This document shows positions 35,724-46,005 of a stretch of DNA of 64,000 bases, in pieces. The notes below the pieces were generated by a model that saw nothing but the letters and a program-made list of their open reading frames with translations, was not told the origin of the DNA and did no database searches. Source of the DNA: Lolium rigidum. Taxonomy: Eukaryota > Streptophyta > Magnoliopsida > Poales > Poaceae. A program made the translations under genes and the position numbers. The stretch covers positions 264,563,687 to 264,627,686 of the forward strand of contig NC_061510.1 of assembly GCF_022539505.1 (NCBI RefSeq), in the 5' to 3' direction. The first letter of the stretch is position 1, and every line of letters starts with the position of its first letter.

Positions 35724-38290
35724 GTTTCGCTCGTCCCGAGCAGGTAAAACGATAACAAAGATAATTTCTGAAGTGATATGCCATCATAACCTTGATCATA
35801 CTATTTGTAAACATATGTAGTGAATGCAGCGATCAAAACAATGGTAATGACATGAGTAAACAAGTGAATCATAAAGCAAAGACTTTTCATGAATAGTACT
35901 TCAAGACAAGCATCAATAAGTCTTGCATAAGAGTTAACTCATAAAGCAATAAATCAAAGTAAAGGCATTGAAGCAACACAAAGGAAGATTAAGTTTCAGC
36001 GGTTGCTTTCAACTTATAACATGTATATCTCATGGATAATTGTCAACATAGAGTAATATAACAAGTACAATATGCAAATATGTAGGAATCAATGCACAGT
36101 TCACACAAGTGTTTGCTTCTTGAGGTGGAGAGATATAGGTGAACTGACTCAACATAAAAGTAAAGAGAATGGTCCTTCAAAGAGGAAAGCATCGATTGCT
36201 ATATTTGTGCTAGAGCTTTTATTTTGAAAACATGAAACAATTTTGTCAACGGTAGTAATAAAGCATATGAGTTATGTAAGTTATATCTTACAAGTTGCAA
36301 GTCTCATGCATAGTATACTAATAGTGCCCGCACCTTGTCCTAATTAGCTTGGACTACCGGATCTTTGCAATGCACATGTTTTAACCAAGTGTCACAATGG
36401 GGTACCTCCCTGCCGCCTGTACAAAGGTCTAAGGAGAAAGCTCGCATTTTGGATTTCTCGCTTTTGATTATTCTCAACTTAGACATCCATACCGGGACAA
36501 CATGGACAACAGATAATGGACTCCTCTTTAATGCATAAGCATGTGGCAACAATTATTATTCTCATATGAGATTGAGGATGTGTGTCCAAAACTGAAACTT
36601 CCACCATGAATCATGGCTTTAGTTAGCGGCCCAATGTTCTTCTCTAACAATATGCATGCTCCAACCACAAAGGTGGTAGATCTCTCTTACTTCAGACAAG
36701 ACGGACATGCATAGCAACTCACATGATATTCAACAAAGAATAGTTGATGGCGTCCCCATAAACATGGTTATCGCACAACAAGCAACTTAATAAGAGATAA
36801 AGTGCATAAGTACATATTCAATACCACAATAGTTTTTAAGCTATTTGTCCCATGAGCTATATATTGCAAAGGTGAATGATGGAATTTTAAAGGTAGCACT
36901 CAAGCAATTTACTTTGGAATGGCGGATAAATACCATGTAGTAGGTAGGTATGGTGGACACAAATGGCATAGTGGTTGGCTCAAGTATTTTGGATGCATGA
37001 GAAGTATTCCCTCTCGATACAAGTTTTAGGCTAGCAAGGTTATTTGAAACAAACACAAGGATGAACGGTACAGCAAAACTCACATAAAAGACATATTGTA
37101 AACATTATAAGACTCCATACCGTCTTCCTTGTTGTTCAAAACTCAATACTAGATATTATCTAGACTCTAGAGAAACCAAATATGCAAACCAAATTAGCAA
37201 GCTCTAAGTGTTTCTTCATTAATGGGTGCAAAGTATATGATGCAAGAGCTTAAACATGAGCACAACAATTTCCAAGTAACAAATTATCCAAGACATTTTA
37301 GAGTTACTACATGTAGCATTTTCCAATTCCAACCATATAACAATTTAACGAAGAAGAAACTTCGCCATGAATACTATGAGTAGAGCCTAAGGACATATTT
37401 GTCCATATGCTACAGCGGAGCGTGTCTCTCTCCCATAAAGTGAATGCTAGGATCCATTTTATTCAAACAAAACAAAAAACAAAAACAAACCGACGCTCCA
37501 AGCAAAGTACATAAGATGTGACGGAATAAAAATATAGTTTCGGGGGAGGAACCCGATAATGTTGTCGATGAAGAAGGGGATGCCTTGGGCATCCCCAAGC
37601 TTAGACGCTTGAGTCTTCTTAGAATATGCAGGGGTGAACCACCGGGGCATCCCCAAGCTTAGAGCTTTCACTCTCCTTGATTATATTGCATCATACTCCT
37701 CTCTTGATCCTTGAAAACTTCCTCCACACCAAACTCGAAACAACTCATTAGAGGGTTAGTGCATAATAAAAATTAACATGTTCAGAGGTGACACAATCAT
37801 TCTTAACACTTCTGGACATTGCATAAAGCTACTGGACATTAGTGGATCAAAGAAATTCATCCAACATAGCAAAAGAGGCAATGCGAAATAAAAGACAGAA
37901 TCTGCCAAAACAGAACAGTCCGTATAGATGGATTTTATTAGGCCACCAGACTTGCTCAAACGAAAATGCTCAAATTGAATGAAAGTTGCGTACGTATCTG
38001 AGGATCATGCTCGTAAATTGGCTTAATTTTCTGAGCTACCTACAGGGAGGTAGACCCAGATTCGTGACAGCAAAGAAATCTGTAACTGCGCAGTAATCCA
38101 AATCTAGTACTTACTTTACTATCAAAGACTTTACTTGGCACAACAAAACATAAAACTAAGATAAGGAGAGGTTGCTACAGTAGTAAATAACTTCCAAGAC
38201 TCAAATATAAAACAAAAATACTGTAGTAAAAACATGGGTTGTCTCCCATAAGCGCTTTTCTTTAACGCCTTTCAGCTAGGCGCAGAAAGT
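35724..38290 (-). other. 3' non-coding interior of the gag-protease element
   Basis: About 2.6 kb with no RT, RNase H or integrase motif. A short hydrophobic open frame (37671-37459, with FFIDNIIGFLPRNYIFIPSH and a following aromatic/Leu stretch) overlaps the internal polypurine motifs. It resembles one at 33664-33449 in the older remnant. Confidence 0.6.
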
Positions 38291-38295
38291 GTGAC

Positions 38296-39210
38296 TCAAG
38301 TAACATCAAGAGACGAAGCATCAACATCATAATTTGTTCTAATAATAGAATCATAAGGTACCTTCATTCTCTTTCTAGGGAAGTGTTCCATACCTTTCTT
38401 GAGAGGAAATTGATATTTAATATTACCTTCCTTCATATCAATAGTAGCACCAACGGTTCGAAGAAAAGGTCTTCCCAATATAATGGGGCAAGATGCATTG
38501 CATTCAATATCCAAGACAACAAAATCAACGGGGACAAGGTTATTGTTAACCATAATATGAACATTATCAACTTTCCCCAAAGGTTTCTTTTTAGCATTAT
38601 CAGCGAGATTAACATCCAGATAGCAGTTTTTCAATGGTGGCAAGTCAAGCATATCATAGACTTTTTTAGGCATAACGGAAATACTTGCACCAAGATCACA
38701 TAAAGCATTACAATCAAAATCTTTGACTCTCATTTTAATGATGGGCTCCCAACCATCCTCTAGCTTTCTAGGAATAGAAGTTTCAAGTTTTAGTTTCTCT
38801 TCTCTAGCTTTTATGAGAGCATTTGTAATATGTTTTGTGAAAGCTAAGTTTACAGCGCTAGCATTGGAACTCTTAGCAAATTTTTGCAAGAACTTTATAA
38901 CTTCAGAGATATTACAATCATCAAAATCTAAATCATTACAATCTAAAGAAATGGGATTATCATCCCCAAGGTTGGAAAAAATTTCAGCAGTTTTATCACA
39001 AGCAGTTTCAGCAGTTTTAGCAGTTTCAGGTAATTTTGCGCGCTTTGCACTAGGAGTAGAAGCATTGCCAACACCAATTATTTTACCATTAATAGTAGGA
39101 GGTGCAGCAACATGTGAATCATTAGCATTGCTAGTGGTGGTAATAGTCCAAACTTTAGCTACATTTTCCTTTTTAGCTAGTTTTTCATTTTCTTCTCTAT
39201 CCCACCTAGC
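38296..39210 (-). CDS. gypsy aspartic protease domain (C-terminal part of gag-protease)
   Basis: The frame from 38889 down to 38296 contains IPRKLEDGWEPIIKM, the catalytic-site segment CDLGASISVMPKKVYDML (D-hydrophobic-G-A/S form of the retropepsin DTG/DSG motif), then CPIILGRPFLRTVGATIDMK and KKGMEHFPRKRMKVPYDS, ending SSLDVT at the stop. The same frame is open upstream toward 39210, where gag-linker sequence lies. It would cleave the gag precursor in virus-like particles. It follows gag with one apparent frame change near 39213-39217. No RT follows, so the protein ends at protease. Confidence 0.82.
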   Translation of the reverse strand, partial: ARWDREENEKLAKKENVAKVWTITTTSNANDSHVAAPPTINGKIIGVGNASTPSAKRAKLPETAKTAETACDKTAEIFSNLGDDNPISLDCNDLDFDDCNISEVIKFLQKFAKSSNASAVNLAFTKHITNALIKAREEKLKLETSIPRKLEDGWEPIIKMRVKDFDCNALCDLGASISVMPKKVYDMLDLPPLKNCYLDVNLADNAKKKPLGKVDNVHIMVNNNLVPVDFVVLDIECNASCPIILGRPFLRTVGATIDMKEGNIKYQFPLKKGMEHFPRKRMKVPYDSIIRTNYDVDASSLDVT

Positions 39211-40412
39211 ACGCGAGTTCAGCCATTAATCTTATATTCTCATTAATTTTAACTTGGATGGCATTTGCTGTAGTAACAATTTTATTTTCAATATCCCTAT
39301 TAGGCATAACTTTCGATTTCAAAAGATCAACATCGGAGGCAAGACTATCAACTCTAGAAACAAGAATATCAATTTTATTGAGCTTTTCCTCAACGGATTT
39401 GTTAAAAGCGAGTTTGTGTACTAATAAATTCTTTAAGCATGGCCTCAAGTCCAGGGGGTGTATTCCTATTATTGTTGTAAGAATTCCCATAAGAATTAGC
39501 ATAACCGTTACCATTATTATAAGGATATGGCCTATAGTTATTACTAGAATTGTTCCAATAAGCATTGTTGTTGAAATTATTATTTTTAATGAAGTTTACA
39601 TCAACATGTTCTTCTTGGGCAACCAATGAAGCTAATGGAACATTATTAGGATCAACATTAGTCCTATCATTCGCAAGCATAGACATAATAGCATCAACCT
39701 TATCATTCAAGGAAGAGGATTCTTCAACATAATTTACCTTCTTACCTTGTGGAGCTCTTTCCGTGTGCCATTCGGAGTAATTAACCATCATATTATCAAG
39801 AAGCTTTGTTGCTTCACCAAGAGTGATGGACATAAAGGTACCTCCAGCAGCTGAATCCAATAAATTCCGCGAAGAAAAATTTAGTCCTGCATAGAAGGTT
39901 TGGATGATCATCCAAGTAGTCGGTCGATGGGTTGGGCAATTTTTAACCAGAGATTTCATTCTTTCCCAAGCTTGAGCAACATGTTCATTATCCAATTGTT
40001 TAAAATTCATTATGCTACTCCTCAAAGATATAATTTTAGCAGGGGGATAATATCTACCAATAAAAGCATCCTTGCATTTAGTCCATGAATCAATACTATT
40101 CTTAGGCAGAGATAGCAACCAATCTTTAGCTCTTCCTCTTAATGAGAAAGGGAACAATTTTAATTTTATAATATCACCATCTACATCTTTATATTTTTGC
40201 ATTTCACATAGTTCAACAAAATTATTGAGATGGGCAGCAGCATCATCAGAACTAACACCAGAAAATTGCTCTCTCATAACAAGATTAAGTAAAGCAGGTT
40301 TAATTTCAAAGAATTCTGCTGTAGTAGCAGGTGGAGCAATAGGTGTGCATAGGAAATCATTATTATTTGTGCTAGTGAAGTCACACAACTTAGTATTTTC
40401 AGGGTTGGCCAT
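39206..40412 (-). CDS. gypsy gag protein (retrotransposon gag domain), with apparent frameshift
   Basis: It starts MANPENTKLCDFTSTNNNDF at 40412. The gag domain includes LKLFPFSLRGRAKDWLLSLP, SWTKCKDAFIGRYYPPAKI and HVAQAWERMKSLVKNCPTH, typical of plant gypsy gag capsids. It is followed by an Asn/Tyr-rich linker (NNNFNNNAYWNNSSNNYRPY). The first frame stops at 39402 (...STQTRF). The expected continuation LAFNKSVEEKLNKID is in the adjoining frame (39565-39206), which ends MAELAC. Both breaks coincide with a plus-strand GCGAG (39408-39412 and 39213-39217) where GCAG would restore the frame. The breaks may therefore be assembly error and the protein full length. Role: particle assembly and RNA packaging in the cytoplasm. 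Confidence 0.85.
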
Positions 40413-40640
40413 TTTAGCAATAGTAAATAAAGCAAACTAGATAAAGTAAATGCAAGTAAACTAATTTTTTTGTGTTTTTGATATGGCAAACAAGACAAGT
40501 AAATAAAGTAAAGCTAGCAACTAATTTTTTTGTGTTTTGATATAATGCAGCAAACAAAGTAGTAAATAAAATAAAGCAAGACAAAAACAAAGTAAAGAGA
40601 TTGAGAAGTGGAGACTCCCCTTGCAGCGTGTCTTGATCTC

Positions 40641-40657
40641 CCCGGCAACGGCGCCAG
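40641..40657 (-). other. Primer-binding site (tRNA-Asp)
   Basis: On the minus strand TGGCGCCGTTGCCGGGG, complementary to the 3' end of plant tRNA-Asp, about 10 nt inside the 5' LTR. Confidence 0.85.
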
Positions 40658-40667
40658 AAAAAGAGCT

Positions 40668-42262
40668 TGATGGCGTGTATTTCACACGTTCGTTGGGCAA
40701 CCCCAAGAGGAAGGTATGATGCGCACAGCAGCAAGTTTTCGCTCAGAAAGAAACCAAGGTTTATCGAACCAGGAGGAGCCAAGAAGCACGTTGCAGGTTG
40801 ATGGCGGCGGGATGTAGTGCGGCGCAACACCAGAGATTCCGGCGCCAACGTGGAACCTGCACAACACAACCAAAGTACTTTGCCCCAACGAAACAGTGAG
40901 GTTGTCAATCTCACCGGCTTGCTGTAACAAAGGATTAACCGTATTGTGTGGAAGATGATTGTTTGCAGAGAAAACAGTAAAAACAAGTATTGCAACAGAT
41001 TTGTATTTCAGTATTAAAGAATGGACCGGGGTCCACAGTTCACTAGAGGTGTCTCTCCCATAAGATAAAAGCATGTTGGGTGAAAGAATTACAGTCGGGC
41101 AATTGACAAATAGAGAGGGCATAACAATGCACATACATGGCATGATAAGTATAGTGAGATTTAATTGGGCATTACGAAAAAGTACATAGACCGCCATCCA
41201 ACTGCATCTATGCCTAAAAAGTCCACCTTCGGAGTTATCGTCCGAACCCCTTCCAAGTATTAAGTTGCAAAGCAACGGACAATTGCATTAAGTATGGTGC
41301 GTAATGTAATCAACAACTACATCCTCGGACATAGCGCCAATGTTTTATCCCTAGTGGCAACGAGCACAACACAACCTTAGAACTTTACGTCACCTGTCCC
41401 GGTGTCAATGCGGGCATGAACCCACTATCGAGCATAAATACTCCCTCTTGGAGTTAAAAGCAAAAACTTTGCCGAGCCTCTACTAGTAACGGAGAGCATG
41501 CAAGATCATAAACAACACATATGTAATAACTTGATAATTAACATAACATGGTATTCTCTATCCATCGGATCCCGACAAACACAACATATAGAATTACGGA
41601 TAGATGATCTTGATCATGTTAGGCAGCTCACAAGATCCAACAATGAAGCACAATGAGGAGAAGACAACCATCTAGCTACTGCTATGGACCCATAGTCCAG
41701 GGGTGAACTACTCACTCATCACTCCGGAGGCGACCATGGCGGTGTAGAGTCCTCCGGGAGATGAATCCCCTCTCCGGCAGGGTGCCGGAGGAGATCTCCG
41801 GAATCCCCCGAGATGGGATCGGCGGCGGCGGCGTCTCGATAGGTTTTCCGTATCGTGGTTTTTTGCATCGGGGGTTTCGCGACGGAGGCTTTAAGTAGGC
41901 GGAAGGGCGAGTCGGGGGCCGACGAGGGGCCCACACCACGGGCGGCGCGGGCCCCCTTGGCCGCGCCGCCATGTGGTTTGGCCACCTCGTGGCCCCACTT
42001 CGTATGCTCTTCGGTCTTCTGGAAGGTTCGTGGCGAAATAGGCCCCCGGGTCTTTGTTTCGTCCAATTCCGAGAATATTTCGTTACTAGGATTTACGAAA
42101 CCAAAAACGAGCAGAAAACGAGAACCGGCACTTCGGCATCTTGTTAATAGGTTAGTTCCAAAAAATGCACGAATATGACATAAAGTGTGCATAAAACATG
42201 TAGGTATCATCAATAATATGGCATAGAACATAAGAAATTATCGATACGTCGGAGACGTATCA
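40668..42262 (-). mobile_element. 5' LTR of the gag-protease gypsy element
   Basis: 1595 bp; its own-strand start TGATACGTCTCCGACG is at 42262 and its end ACGCCATCA at 40668. The right TSD ACGGT follows. Confidence 0.92.
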
Positions 42263-42267
42263 ACGGT

Positions 42268-42699
42268 TCCCTTTGCCGCGCGCACAATTCAAACTATCCC
42301 GCCCATGTAGTTTAAATTCGCCCTATTTTCGTTAAATCGACAAAAAGTCATGTGAGTGGGGCGAAATTAGCAAAGTTGCTTGAAAATTAGTAAAACTCTG
42401 GAATTATCCTTTAAATATGCTCTACTTCGTGTGAAAATCGGGATGTGGAGGCATGTTGAGCTGTTTTATTTGTACTTTCTTCATTAAAACTCCCATTTTA
42501 TGCACTTTGGATGGAAAGAAATCATTTGTACATAAATTTTGACGACGCCATTTGCAAACATTAATTGTTTTGCATGCCAAGATGCACCCATCCACCAAAT
42601 ATGGGCCAAAAGTTTATCACAATCTAGATATGTATAATTAGTGAGGGACCCCTTTAATTTTGTGCAAGTTTTCCACTAATTAGCTAGAGAGAAGGGGTT
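42268..42699. other. Unassigned AT-rich DNA
   Basis: No gene, LTR or TIR is seen. It continues the segment left of the gypsy element (33886-34106) and leads into the tandem array. Confidence 0.3.
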
Positions 42700-42911
42700 A
42701 ATTAATTAGGCCATGTTAGGGGTTATGTGTTTTAGATTAGGGCTTTGTGGATTAAAATACAACTTCATTATGCTATGATTAATCAAAACTAGATCGATCG
42801 AGTGCGCAAACATTATTAGAGGCACCTGCATTTGCGCACAAAGTACATGTGTGTTGTTGGCCACCAATGAGAGAGAGAGAGCGAGAGAGCGATTGAAATC
42901 CCCAAATTTAA

Positions 42912-42950
<39 letters not shown>

Positions 42951-43259
42951 TGCATGGTTAGGCCATGCATGCATATTAATTATATATATATTGTGAGGAA
43001 AATTAATGTGTGTTTTCATTCATGACCTTGTCAAAATTCAAGTTAATTAATTTAATTATCAGTGCTAATTATATAATTAATGAATCTCAGTAATGTCTAT
43101 ATACATGATCGATATAGGCCATATACATTAATTGGGGTTAATCTAGGGTTTACTAGCTATATATAGAGCAGGGTTTTATTAGATCGGGTTATTAGCTTGG
43201 GGTTATGTGTTTTAACTAGGGTTTGATTAGCTAGGGTTATATATATATATATATATATA

Positions 43260-43634
43260 TAGGATAAATACTTCCTACTCCTGGGTGTAACTACACCCAC
43301 ATCTCATATACTACCATACGGAAGTATATAACATACTTTATTGGTTTGAGTATGTTCGTACACTATATCTAAGATACTCCATACCAACTTTGGTGAAAAA
43401 AAATTAAATACACCCATAGTTTACACTATATATATATAATACATGCATATTTATACGTAAATAAATAGTGTACGTAAAAAAATGTACATACTACCTACAA
43501 AGTAGTATATATACTACCAAAATATTCTTATATACTTCATACTACATGTATATACCCTTCGGTATGATAGATACTACCTAGATTGTGTGAAACACACGTG
43601 GGAGTAACTACACCCGGGTGTAGCATGAATATGT

Positions 43635-43638
<4 letters not shown>
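43260..43638. mobile_element. (TA)n-bounded MITE, copy 1
   Basis: Starts TAGGATAAATACTTCCTACT and ends ...GAATATGTCCTA. The ends are imperfect inverted repeats of about 38 bp, including GGGTGTA / TACACCC. Flanked on both sides by TA repeats. 379 bp, no coding. Confidence 0.8.
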
Positions 43639-43664
<26 letters not shown>

Positions 43665-43668
<4 letters not shown>

Positions 43669-44016
43669 ATAAATACTTCCTACCCCTGGGTGTAGTTACT
43701 CCCATATCTATATACTTCCGTACAGAAGTATATACGATACTTTATCGGTTTGAGTATGTTCGTATACTGTATCTAAGATACTCCAAACCAAGTTTGGTGA
43801 AAAAAATGCAAGTGAACCCATAGTTTGCACTATATATCCGAAATATATGCATATGTATACGTAAAAAACGAGTCTACGTAAAAAAATGTACATACTACCT
43901 ACAAAGTAGTATATATACTTCCAAAATAGTTTTATATACTTCATACTACATGTACATATTATATGAGAAACACGCGTGGGTGTAACTACACCCAGGTGTA
44001 GTATGAATATGTCCTA
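43665..44016. mobile_element. (TA)n-bounded MITE, copy 2
   Basis: 352 bp with the same start and end as copy 1, in the same orientation. It shares 'gtttgagtatgttcgtac' and 'aaaaaatgtacatactacct'. It lacks a short block near the right end that copies 1 and 3 have. Bounded by (TA)n at 43639-43664 and 44017-44054. Confidence 0.8.
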
Positions 44017-44028
44017 TATATATATATC

Positions 44029-44054
<26 letters not shown>

Positions 44055-44061
<7 letters not shown>

Positions 44062-44428
44062 AATACTTCCTACTCCTGGGTGTAGTTACACCCATATCTA
44101 ATATACTACATACAAAAGTATATACGATACTTTATGAGTTTGAGTATGTTCCTACACTATATCTAAGATATTACAAATCAAGTTTGGTGAAAAAAATATA
44201 AGTGAGCATGTAATTTGCACTATATATACGAAATACATGCATATGTATACGTAAAAAATTAGTCTACGTAAAAAAATGTGCATACAACCTGCAAAGTATT
44301 ATATATACTACCAAAATAGTTTTATATACTTCATACTACATGTACATACTCTTAAGTATGATAGATACTCTCTAGATTATGAGAAACACGCGTGGGTGTA
44401 ACTACACCCGGGTGTAGTATGAATATGT

Positions 44429-44432
<4 letters not shown>
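44055..44432. mobile_element. (TA)n-bounded MITE, copy 3
   Basis: 378 bp, same family and orientation. Starts TAGGGTAAATACTTCC and ends GAATATGTCCTA, bounded by (TA)n on both sides. Confidence 0.8.
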
Positions 44433-44470
<38 letters not shown>

Positions 44471-44474
<4 letters not shown>

Positions 44475-44830
44475 TAAATTAACTGGTGCTCCTAGGTGCC
44501 CGGGCACCATACGTAGATACGCGTATTTTTGCTTTGTAGTACACATACCCGAGGGTATACATACCTAAGTTACACATACCTAAGGTATACATACCTAAGA
44601 TATGCATACTCAAGTGATACATACCTAATATATTGCATACCTAAGGTGTACGTACACTGATACGTGTATATATATGTTAGGTATGTGTAACTTGCATTTG
44701 TGTATGTTAGGTATGTAAATGTTAGGTATGTGTAACTTGTATGTGTATATATTAGGTATGTAAACCTTAGGTATGTGTAATTTAGACACGTACACTCCAG
44801 GTATGTACGCAATACACGTTTGGTTTCCTA
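44471..44830. mobile_element. Unrelated (TA)n-bounded element, strongly self-complementary
   Basis: 360 bp, starting TAGGTAAATTAACTGG and ending GGTTTCCTA between (TA)n tracts. The left half repeats CATACCTAAG/CATACCTAA at least five times, and the right half repeats the complement GTTAGGTATG/CTTAGGTATG at least five times. The whole can fold into one long imperfect hairpin. There is a palindrome GGTGCCCGGGCACC near 44496. Confidence 0.75.
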
Positions 44831-45413
44831 TATATATATATATGGTTTAGGGTTTAGGGTTAATGGCACATTTAGAGGACCGCGAGGTCCCCTAGGCTGC
44901 TTGATGCGCAATTAAGGGTCATCGTTAGCCTATAGCTAGCAATATAGGGTTTATGGTTTAGTTAGGGTTTATGTGTTAGGGTTAATTATAACTTGTTGTG
45001 AATTAAAATACAACCTTTTATTAGTGTGCTACACAATTAATCAAAACTAGATCGATCGAGTGTGCACATACATGCATTATTAGAGGCACCCGCCTTTGCG
45101 CATAAAGTGCAAGCATAATGTGTGCCGTTGCTGGCTACCAACGATAAAGAGAGAGAGAGATTATTGAAATCGCCAAGAATGTTCAAATATATATATATAT
45201 ATAAATATATGCCATGCACACTAATTATATACATATATATATATATTGTGAGGCAACTTAATCAAAGTGTGTGTTTTCATTCAAGAACTTGTCAAAATTC
45301 AAGTTAATTAATTTATCAGTGCTAATTATATAATTAATTAATTAATCTCAGGGATGTTCATACATGATCGATATAGGCCATATATATATTAATTGGGGTT
45401 AATCTAGGGTTTG

Positions 45414-45455
<42 letters not shown>

Positions 45456-45650
45456 CAGGTTTTTATTAGATCGGGTTATTAGCTAAGTTGGGGTTATGTG
45501 TTTTAAGTAGGGTTTGATTGGCTAGGACGGGTTAGTTATATATATATATATATATGGTTTGGTTTAGGGTTAATGGCACATTTAATTTAGAGGACCGCGA
45601 GGCCCCCTGCCCTACGTGATGCGCAATTAAGTGTCATTGGCCTATATAGC

Positions 45651-45770
45651 TAGGGTTTAGGGATTAGGGTTATGCTTTAGGGTTTAGGGTTTAGGGTTAG
45701 GGTTAGGGTTTAGGGTTTAGGGTATAGGGTTAGGGTTATTAGGGTTTAGGGGTTATTAGCTAGGGTTTAA
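45651..45770. repeat. Interstitial telomere-like TTTAGGG/TTAGGG repeats
   Basis: About 120 bp of degenerate GGGTTTA/GGGTTA units, the plant telomere motif, within copy C of the array. A shorter GGTTTAGGGTTTAGGGTTA occurs at 44845-44863 in copy B. Confidence 0.85.
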
Positions 45771-46005
45771 TTTTAACTTGTTGTGAATTAAAGTACAACT
45801 TTTTTATTTGTGTGCTACATTAATCAAAACTAGATCGATCGTGTGGGCACACACATGCATTATTAGAGGCACCGGCCAGCTTTGCGCATAAAGTGCATGC
45901 ATGTGTGTTGTTGGTGGCCACCAACGATAGAGAGAGAGAGAGATTGAAATCCCCAAGAATGTTCAAATATATATACAAATATATGCATGCATGGTAGGCC
46001 ATATG

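Larger units (their letters stand above)
34112..42262 (-). mobile_element. Full-length Athila-like gypsy element encoding only gag-protease
   Basis: 8151 bp flanked by the perfect TSD ACGGT (34107-34111 and 42263-42267). Two LTRs of about 1.6 kb (34112-35707 and 40668-42262) are nearly identical. The minus-strand order is 5' LTR, PBS for tRNA-Asp (TGGCGCCGTTGCCGGGG), gag-protease (40412-38296), then about 2.6 kb non-coding to the polypurine tract and 3' LTR. No reverse transcriptase, RNase H or integrase is found. It must move in trans, using enzymes from a related autonomous element. The LTR belongs to the Fatima/Sabrina/WHAM-like group of Triticeae families; I do not assign one name. Confidence 0.9.

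Noticed and set aside
45651..45770. A true chromosome end
   Set aside because: The repeats are degenerate, about 120 bp long, and embedded in a longer non-telomeric unit with sequence on both sides.
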